64,000 nucleotides of DNA from Flavobacterium limi (GTDB lineage: Bacteria; Bacteroidota; Bacteroidia; Flavobacteriales; Flavobacteriaceae). Under the pieces are notes generated by a model. That model had not been told where the DNA came from, made no database searches, and saw only the letters and a program-made list of their open reading frames with translations. The stretch lies in assembly GCF_010645075.1 (NCBI RefSeq), contig NZ_JAADZV010000002.1, forward strand, positions 496,001 to 560,000, given 5' to 3'. A program made the position numbers and the translations under genes. Each line of letters opens with the position of its first letter. Position 1 is the first letter of the stretch. Below, piece after piece: positions 60,724-64,000 of this stretch.

Positions 60724-61527
60724 ATGGAAGAATTTTTCAGTGATATCATAAACCATCTCGAAGGATATTATAACAGTATTGTTGACCTTACCCCTAAATT
60801 ATTACTGGCTGTTGCTGTGGTCTTAATTTCATGGTTTATAGCCTTGCGTGTAAAAGGATTTGCAGACAGACGTTTAAAAACCAGAATGCATGATCCGTTA
60901 CTGGCTACTTTTATTGCAAACCTTCTAAAGGCCATTCTTATTATTATTGGGTTTCTGTTTATGTTTCGTGTTATCGGACTTACAGGTGTAGCACAAAGCA
61001 TTCTTGCGGGAGCAGGTATATCTGCCTTTATAATCGGATTTGCATTGAGGGATATTGGCGAGAATTTTTTGGCCGGCATTCTGCTGGCATTCAAAAGACC
61101 ATTTTCTGTAGGAGATATTATTGAAACCAATGGGGTAAAAGGCAAAGTCGAAGCCCTTAATTTACGCGACACTCAAATAAGGAGCGCCAGTAAAAACATT
61201 TACATCCCAAATGCACTTTTAATAAAAAATACACTTATCAATTTTAATAGTGACGGCTACTTGCTGCAGGATTTTACTATTGGACTTGAATATGGCTCTG
61301 ATTACAGAAAAGCACTGGATTTGATTACTGAAATATTAAAAAAAGACAGCGAAATTGTTGATAAGGATTATTTTAACTCGGCAGTAGTATCTGGTGTTAC
61401 GGGAAATACAATTCAGATTAATGTCAGATATTGGGTAAAAACAGATTTATCTATCAGTGAGCATCTTTCAGAAATGATTATTAAAGTTACCGAAGCGCTA
61501 AAGGAAAGCGGGTTTAATATTAAATAA
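60724..61527 (+). CDS. MscS family mechanosensitive channel
   Basis: A short 267-residue MscS protein with three membrane helices (about 20-42, 60-80 and 88-112). The pore helix is GLTGVAQSILAGAGISAFIIGFALRDIGENFLAGILL, followed by the beta domain (FKRPFSVGDIIETNGVKGKVEALNLRDTQIRS, YIPNALLIKNTLINF) and an alpha/beta C-terminal vestibule. It releases solutes during osmotic downshock. It ends before a strong two-way terminator. Confidence 0.95.
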   Translation: MEEFFSDIINHLEGYYNSIVDLTPKLLLAVAVVLISWFIALRVKGFADRRLKTRMHDPLLATFIANLLKAILIIIGFLFMFRVIGLTGVAQSILAGAGISAFIIGFALRDIGENFLAGILLAFKRPFSVGDIIETNGVKGKVEALNLRDTQIRSASKNIYIPNALLIKNTLINFNSDGYLLQDFTIGLEYGSDYRKALDLITEILKKDSEIVDKDYFNSAVVSGVTGNTIQINVRYWVKTDLSISEHLSEMIIKVTEALKESGFNIK

Positions 61528-61546
61528 CTGAATATTTATATAAGAT

Positions 61547-61584
61547 AAAATCCTAATTCTAAACAATCCTAGAATTAGGATTTT
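61547..61584. terminator. Bidirectional intrinsic terminator
   Basis: AAAATCCTAATTCTA (61547-61561) and TAGAATTAGGATTTT (61570-61584) make a perfect 15-bp stem with an 8-nt loop. A- and T-rich ends serve both the MscS gene and the convergent alcohol dehydrogenase gene. Confidence 0.9.
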
Positions 61585-61598
61585 GTCATTTTTAATAA

Positions 61599-62768
61599 TT
61601 ATTGCCATGGATCTAATACAACCTTTACACAGCCGTCTTCTCTCTTTTTAAAAATATCATAGGCGTGCGAAATCTCAGATAAAGGCAATCTGTGTGTAAT
61701 GATATCATCCAATTTTACTTTTCCCTGCACTACATATTCCAAAAGTTTATCGATATGCTTATGTGCCGGTGCCTGCCCTCCTTTAAGGACGATTCCTTTA
61801 TCAAAAAACTGCCCGATCGGGAAATTATCATAATTAACACCATAAACGCCGAGGACTGAAACAATACCGCTTCTTCTTACGGCGCTCATACAGGCTTCTA
61901 AAACTTTAGTTGATCCTTTTTCGAAATTAACTGTGGCTTTAACACGATCCACAAAACTTCGGTCCGGTTCAAAACCTACTGCGTCAATACAGACATCTGC
62001 TCCGCGTCCCTGAGTAAGCGCCCGGATCTGCTCTACTACATCTTTGGCGCCATCTTCCCAAAGTATGGTTGCTGCACCAGTTGTTGTTTTAGCTTTATCA
62101 AGTCTGTATTGCAACGTATCTACAATAATTACTTGTGCAGCTCCACGCAGCCAGGCACTTTTGGCCGCCATTAGCCCCACAGGACCAGATCCAAAGATGG
62201 CCACAGTTTCACCTCCTTTTACCTCTCCCCAATCAACTCCTGTATATCCGGTTGGAAAAATATCTGTCAGAAAAAGAACCTCTTCGTCCGTTAAATTATC
62301 GGGAACCATTCTTGGTCCATAATTAGCATAAGGTACACGAACATATTGTGCCTGACCTCCGTCGTATCCGCCGTATAAATCCGTATAGCCAAAAAGGGCC
62401 CCACCCTTTTCTGTTAATATTCCTCCTTCAGGACCATAATTTTCAGGGTTGCTATGTTCGCAATTTCCTGGTACGTCATGATCGCAAAAGAAACAATTTC
62501 CGCACGCAATGGGAAAAGGAACTACTACCCTGTCACCTCTCTTAAGATGGGTTACTGAAGATCCTGTTTCTTCAACTATCCCCATGAATTCATGTCCAAG
62601 TACCATTGGTCTTGGCTGGGGAAAACCTCCTGAATAGATATGTAAATCAGATCCGCAGATCGCAGTTGAAGTTACTTTTAAAATAATATCGTCTTTTTCT
62701 TTTAGTTTAGGATCATCTACTGTATCGTATTTAATAGATCCTGGTCCATGTATGACTGCTGCTTTCAT
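61599..62768 (-). CDS. Zinc-dependent alcohol dehydrogenase, formaldehyde-dehydrogenase-like
   Basis: A 389-residue medium-chain dehydrogenase: catalytic-zinc ligands CGSD and GHEFMG (about 37-62), structural-zinc cluster ACGNCFFCDHDVPGNC (about 88-103), FPTGYTGVDWGEV, Rossmann GSGPVGLMAA (about 191-200) and IIVDTLQYRLDKA, with GAATILWEDG. The long insert with YGPEGGILTEKGGALFGYTDLYGG matches the glutathione-independent formaldehyde dehydrogenase branch. It oxidises alcohols or formaldehyde with NAD. It is convergent with MscS and divergent from the FAD oxidoreductase. Confidence 0.94.
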   Translation of the reverse strand: MKAAVIHGPGSIKYDTVDDPKLKEKDDIILKVTSTAICGSDLHIYSGGFPQPRPMVLGHEFMGIVEETGSSVTHLKRGDRVVVPFPIACGNCFFCDHDVPGNCEHSNPENYGPEGGILTEKGGALFGYTDLYGGYDGGQAQYVRVPYANYGPRMVPDNLTDEEVLFLTDIFPTGYTGVDWGEVKGGETVAIFGSGPVGLMAAKSAWLRGAAQVIIVDTLQYRLDKAKTTTGAATILWEDGAKDVVEQIRALTQGRGADVCIDAVGFEPDRSFVDRVKATVNFEKGSTKVLEACMSAVRRSGIVSVLGVYGVNYDNFPIGQFFDKGIVLKGGQAPAHKHIDKLLEYVVQGKVKLDDIITHRLPLSEISHAYDIFKKREDGCVKVVLDPWQ

Positions 62769-62992
62769 ATTATGATTTTTAAAATTAAGACTCCTAAGTA
62801 ACTATTATTAAAGCCTTTACATTTACATTATTTATCTTAACTCTTACATAAATATACAACTGGCAATCCTATAAAATTTAAAAATAAAATTGTAAGCATC
62901 CGATATTCTTAGACACTAGTTTTGATATATTCTCTTAAATAGTTTACAAGAAAGGGCTATTATTTGATTTTTTTAATCTTAAAAATTACCTT

Positions 62993-64000
62993 ATGGATTC
63001 AGATAATACATTAAAAAACTCCAGTATAACTTCAGGTGAAAATGTTTCATTTTGGATTGATTCTGCTCCAATTATTTCCGGCAATAAGCCAAATCAGGAC
63101 ATTCATACCGATGTACTTATTATTGGAGGCGGAATTGCCGGACTGACCACAGCATATAAGTTGCTTAGAGCAGGTAAAAAAGCTGTAATCGTTGAAGACG
63201 GTTTTATTGGCAGTGGTGAAACAGGACGTACAACAGCACATTTAACCTGTTCCCTAGACGACCGTTATTATTTTCTCGAAAACACCTTTGGAAAAGAAGC
63301 AGCAAAACTGGCTGCAGAAAGTCACGCTGCTGCCATAGATGAAATCGAAAAAATCGTTACCGATTTAAATATAGATTGTTCTTTTAAAAGAGTGAATGGT
63401 TATTTGTTCCTTCATCCAACTGATAAAGAAGAAAACTTAGAGAAAGAATTTCAGGCTACACAAAGGGCTGGATTGCAAACCACTTTATTAAAAGGAATTC
63501 CGGCATTGGCAAATTGTGAAGATCAATCTTGCGTAGCTTTTAGCAACCAGGCACAGTTTCATATATTACAATATTTGAAAGGGCTGGCTGATGCTGTTGT
63601 TTCTCTTGGCGGAATCATTTATACCGAAGCTCATGCAGAAGAGATTACTAAAAAAGGTGCGAAAGTAAATGGCTTCACTTTTTCTGCAGATCATATAGTG
63701 GTTGCAACAAACACTCCGATTAATGATATCGTGACCATGCATACGAAACAGCATGCATACAGAACGTATGTAATTGCCGGTAAAATTCCTAAAGGAATGC
63801 TTCCTTACTCACTTTGGTGGGATACTGGAGATCAGAAATCAAAATGGGTTTCACAGCCTTATCACTATGTACGTCTGGAAAGTTTTGATGATAGTTACGA
63901 CTTACTGATATCTGGAGGAGAAGATCATAAAACAGGCCAGGCAGATGAAGAAGGCATTCCTGAATCAGCACGCTATGACAGACTTGAAGCGTGGACCAGA
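62993..64000 (+). CDS. FAD-dependent oxidoreductase (DAO type), 3' end outside window
   Basis: The frame opens with ATG at 62993 and continues past the window end, so 336 residues are visible. It carries the Rossmann FAD motif VLIIGGGIAGLTTAYKLL (about 41-58), IVEDGFIGSGETGRTTAHLT and the second FAD strand HIVVATNTPIND. This matches amino-acid/glycine oxidase-like DAO proteins, which in this branch often have a C-terminal Rieske domain. Whether one is present cannot be seen. The neighbour on the other strand is the zinc dehydrogenase. Confidence 0.88.
   Translation, partial: MDSDNTLKNSSITSGENVSFWIDSAPIISGNKPNQDIHTDVLIIGGGIAGLTTAYKLLRAGKKAVIVEDGFIGSGETGRTTAHLTCSLDDRYYFLENTFGKEAAKLAAESHAAAIDEIEKIVTDLNIDCSFKRVNGYLFLHPTDKEENLEKEFQATQRAGLQTTLLKGIPALANCEDQSCVAFSNQAQFHILQYLKGLADAVVSLGGIIYTEAHAEEITKKGAKVNGFTFSADHIVVATNTPINDIVTMHTKQHAYRTYVIAGKIPKGMLPYSLWWDTGDQKSKWVSQPYHYVRLESFDDSYDLLISGGEDHKTGQADEEGIPESARYDRLEAWTR

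Overview
The window is AT-rich DNA from a member of the Bacteroidota, most likely Flavobacterium or a close relative. The evidence is SusC/SusD/SusE genes, a hybrid two-component regulator, a FecI/FecR/TonB-receptor unit with a DUF4249 lipoprotein, promoters of the TTTG-N17-20-TAnnTTTG type instead of -35/-10 boxes, and A-run rich starts without strong Shine-Dalgarno sites. No insertion sequence, integrase, CRISPR array or rRNA was seen; one tRNA-Glu is present.

Layout. (1) 1-10.04 kb: a glycan-uptake locus, with susE-like (cut by the window edge), susD and susC on the minus strand, divergent from a giant hybrid sensor/regulator. (2) 10.39-12.1 kb: tRNA-Glu and two exported proteins of unknown role. 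(3) 12.4-25.7 kb: small redox and stress genes (nitronate monooxygenase, SDRs, tautomerase, YceI, DoxX, Ohr, DUF1223, alpha/beta hydrolase, cupin). These are mixed with five regulators: Crp-like, AraC, LytTR response regulator with LytS-type kinase, and HxlR. The gaps here hold many palindromic intergenic repeats. DoxX, the hydrolase and the cupin share a promoter architecture: paired direct repeats 21 bp apart, always 46 bp from the -7 element. (4) 26.3-53.3 kb: a long contractile-injection locus of the eCIS type, all on the plus strand. (5) 53.4-58.6 kb: ECF sigma / small protein / FecR / STN-TonB receptor / DUF4249 on the minus strand. (6) 59.2-64.0 kb: a DUF6169-like gene with a small partner, a deoxyinosine-type DNA glycosylase, MscS, a zinc alcohol dehydrogenase, and an FAD oxidoreductase cut by the window end.

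The centrepiece is the eCIS. In order it encodes a DUF4255 tail terminator (Afp16-like), an unknown 280-aa protein, one large sheath, two tube proteins, a 52-residue DUF5908 protein, a LysM tube-baseplate connector, a VgrG-like spike, PAAR tip, gp25 wedge, two large baseplate proteins (Afp11/Afp12-like), an unknown 940-aa protein, the tape-measure protein, two DUF4157 (eCIS-core) cargo proteins each followed by a small gene, and the AAA+ ATPase (Afp15-like). There is no T6SS membrane complex, phage head or lysis gene, so this is a free or cell-released injection device. The cargo proteins are the least explained part. One carries two HExxH zincin motifs flanking about 250 residues of tryptophan-rich 11-residue-like repeats. 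The other has a three-times repeated helical module and a C-terminal region resembling a His/Asn nuclease.

Other points worth attention: two genes lose their signal peptide through an A-run one base short right after the ATG, a near-consensus CRP-type operator lies before the YceI operon, an exact 8-bp inverted repeat separates the HxlR gene from its divergent SDR, and a hairpin/terminator pair sits inside the eCIS operon just before the tape-measure gene.
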